DNA of 14,323 bases from an uncultured Eubacteriales bacterium (GTDB lineage Bacteria; Bacillota; Clostridia; Oscillospirales; Acutalibacteraceae), in the NCBI GenBank assembly GCA_934444695.1, contig CAKSDF010000036.1:1-14323 (forward strand), written 5' to 3'. Position 1 is the stretch's first letter. Each line of letters opens with the position of its first letter. Below, in pieces: positions 13,260 to 14,323 of this stretch. The position numbers and the translations under genes are program-made. The notes beneath the pieces were generated by a model, which was given only the letters and a program-made list of their open reading frames with translations, was not told where the DNA came from and made no database searches.

Positions 13260-14323
13260 CAGTCTTTACACCTCCGTATAAAGTGGGCTTGCGTAAGAAC
13301 TTAAAGCGGGAAACGCCCTTAAGCATAACGCGGGAGGCGAATACACCCATAACGAAGTTGAAGATAACGCCTATGAGCAGGGTGTAACCGAAGGAATATA
13401 TCGAGCCGGTGATCGAGTTTGCAACCGAAAGACCGGGGATAAGACCGATTGTGTGATTGTAGACCCAAAGGATGGGATAGAATATTTTGGCCCAAAGTCC
13501 GTCGCTGGGTCCGAATATGCCCATAAGAAGGATGGCAACGATGATGTTGGTAACGTTACCGTCGAATATTGCCGAGAAGGCGTGGGCATAGCCGGCGTCG
13601 ATGGCGCCGTCGATGGTCTTATTATTGTGGCGAAGCTCTTCGCGGATGAACTCGGAGGTAAGAACGTTGGCGTCAACACCCATACCTATCGAAAGGATGA
13701 TACCGGCGATACCGGGGATGGTAAGTGTGAAGCTATCCACTCCGTTGAAGAATCCGCTTGTGCAGGCCAGCATACCGGCGATCTGTCCGAGAAGGGCTAT
13801 GCAAGCCACAAATCCGGGAACGCGGTATTTTACGATCATAATGATAACGATAGCGGCAAAAGCAATGATACCCGCAAGAAGCATAACACTGAGCGAAGCC
13901 TCTCCGAGGGTGGGATTGATGACGCGGATGGTGTCATCTATCGTAAGGGCGAAAGGCAGCGAACCGGCGTTGATCTTATCGGCCAGGGACTTTGCATCCT
14001 CGGCGCTGGTCATTCCGGTTATCATGGCCTGGCCGTTTGTTATGGCGCTGTTTACGCGGGGTGCCGAGATGCAGTTATCGTCCATATAAATGGATATGTA
14101 CTGACCCTGAAGCTCGGTGGTGGCGGTGGCAAACTTGGTGCTTCCCTCACTTGTGAGGTTAAGGGCGACATAGTAGCCCTGCTCGGCGTCATAGCTTGCC
14201 GAAGCGCTTTCAACATCGGCCGCGCCCTGGAGAATGATGTCTCCGTCTGCATCCTGCTGACCCTTGCGGAAGGTGACCAGAGCGGTCTCGCCCAGATCCT
14301 TTACCTCCTGCTGAGGATCATAG
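13252..14323 (-). CDS. secD: Protein translocase subunit SecD (N-terminus beyond the right edge)
   Basis: The reading frame stays open to the window edge, so the first part of the gene is missing; about 356 residues are visible. The start of the visible part is the end of the large extracytoplasmic P1 domain (VALNLTSEGSTKFATAT and QYISIYMDDNCISAPRV). The ATG inside this at 14085 is internal, not the start. Then come TGMTSAEDAKSLADKINAGSLPF and the membrane domain, with the SecD signature IPGIAGIILSIGMGVDANVL, including the Asp of VDANVL used in proton transfer. After the loop FDGNVTNIIVAILLMGIFG there is an insertion of about 33 residues before the last membrane segment (YSFGYTLLIGVIFNF). SecD partners with SecF, and the genes overlap by 8 nt and so are translationally coupled. 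Confidence 0.94.
   Translation of the reverse strand, partial: YDPQQEVKDLGETALVTFRKGQQDADGDIILQGAADVESASASYDAEQGYYVALNLTSEGSTKFATATTELQGQYISIYMDDNCISAPRVNSAITNGQAMITGMTSAEDAKSLADKINAGSLPFALTIDDTIRVINPTLGEASLSVMLLAGIIAFAAIVIIMIVKYRVPGFVACIALLGQIAGMLACTSGFFNGVDSFTLTIPGIAGIILSIGMGVDANVLTSEFIREELRHNNKTIDGAIDAGYAHAFSAIFDGNVTNIIVAILLMGIFGPSDGLWAKIFYPILWVYNHTIGLIPGLSVANSITGSIYSFGYTLLIGVIFNFVMGVFASRVMLKGVSRFKFLRKPTLYGGVKTDE

Noticed and set aside
14052..14085. ATG at 14085 as the start of secD
   Set aside because: The frame stays open to the right edge, and the upstream residues match the conserved SecD P1 domain, so this ATG is internal.

Overview
The window looks like chromosomal core-genome DNA from an anaerobic Firmicute of the class Clostridia, probably a gut or rumen Oscillospiraceae/Ruminococcaceae-type organism. 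This is inferred from several things: strong AGGAGG-type ribosome binding sites, sigma-A-like TTGACA/TATAAT promoters, separate secD and secF genes, a clostridial-type glutamate dehydrogenase, and two secreted dockerin proteins. I could not run a database search, so the assignment rests on recognising families by eye.

Layout, left to right. Positions 140-4123 carry a TtcA-like PP-loop tRNA thiolase. It is followed by a translationally coupled cell-wall pair: an FHA-FtsW/RodA (SEDS) fusion overlapping a class B penicillin-binding protein. Positions 4124-4695 hold a repeat-rich promoter region, rpmE (ribosomal protein L31, zinc-binding form) and a strong terminator. A YigZ/IMPACT-family gene follows (4850-5470). 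Positions 5612-8486 hold two tandem paralogues encoding secreted proteins. Each has a signal peptide, an unrecognised beta-rich module of about 220 residues, a short BspA/LRR-like stretch and a C-terminal type I dockerin. Each has its own near-consensus promoter and is followed by its own terminator. Next come ychF (8885-9979) and gdhA (10176-11507), each with a good promoter. gdhA converges on a minus-strand secD-secF operon (secD runs off the right edge), and the gap between them holds terminators for both directions.

How the genes work together. The SEDS protein and the class B PBP should form a glycosyltransferase/transpeptidase pair, and the cytosolic FHA domain suggests control by a Ser/Thr kinase. 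SecDF powers late steps of Sec export, the route the two dockerin proteins would take. The dockerins imply that cohesin scaffoldins are encoded elsewhere. The remaining genes are housekeeping: tRNA modification, ribosome, nitrogen assimilation, translation-associated ATPase.

The most unusual points are: (i) SecF of 475 residues with an enlarged extracytoplasmic domain that seems to contain extra copies of its beta-alpha-beta unit; (ii) the two-gene dockerin family with matching predicted cohesin-contact residues and an unrecognised N-terminal module; (iii) two CTG start codons within 3 kb, plus TTG and GTG starts, so 4 of 10 visible starts are non-ATG; (iv) three degenerate copies of a promoter-proximal motif upstream of rpmE; (v) a 28-nt near-perfect palindrome after gdhA. 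I saw no CRISPR array, tRNA, rRNA, transposase or phage gene.
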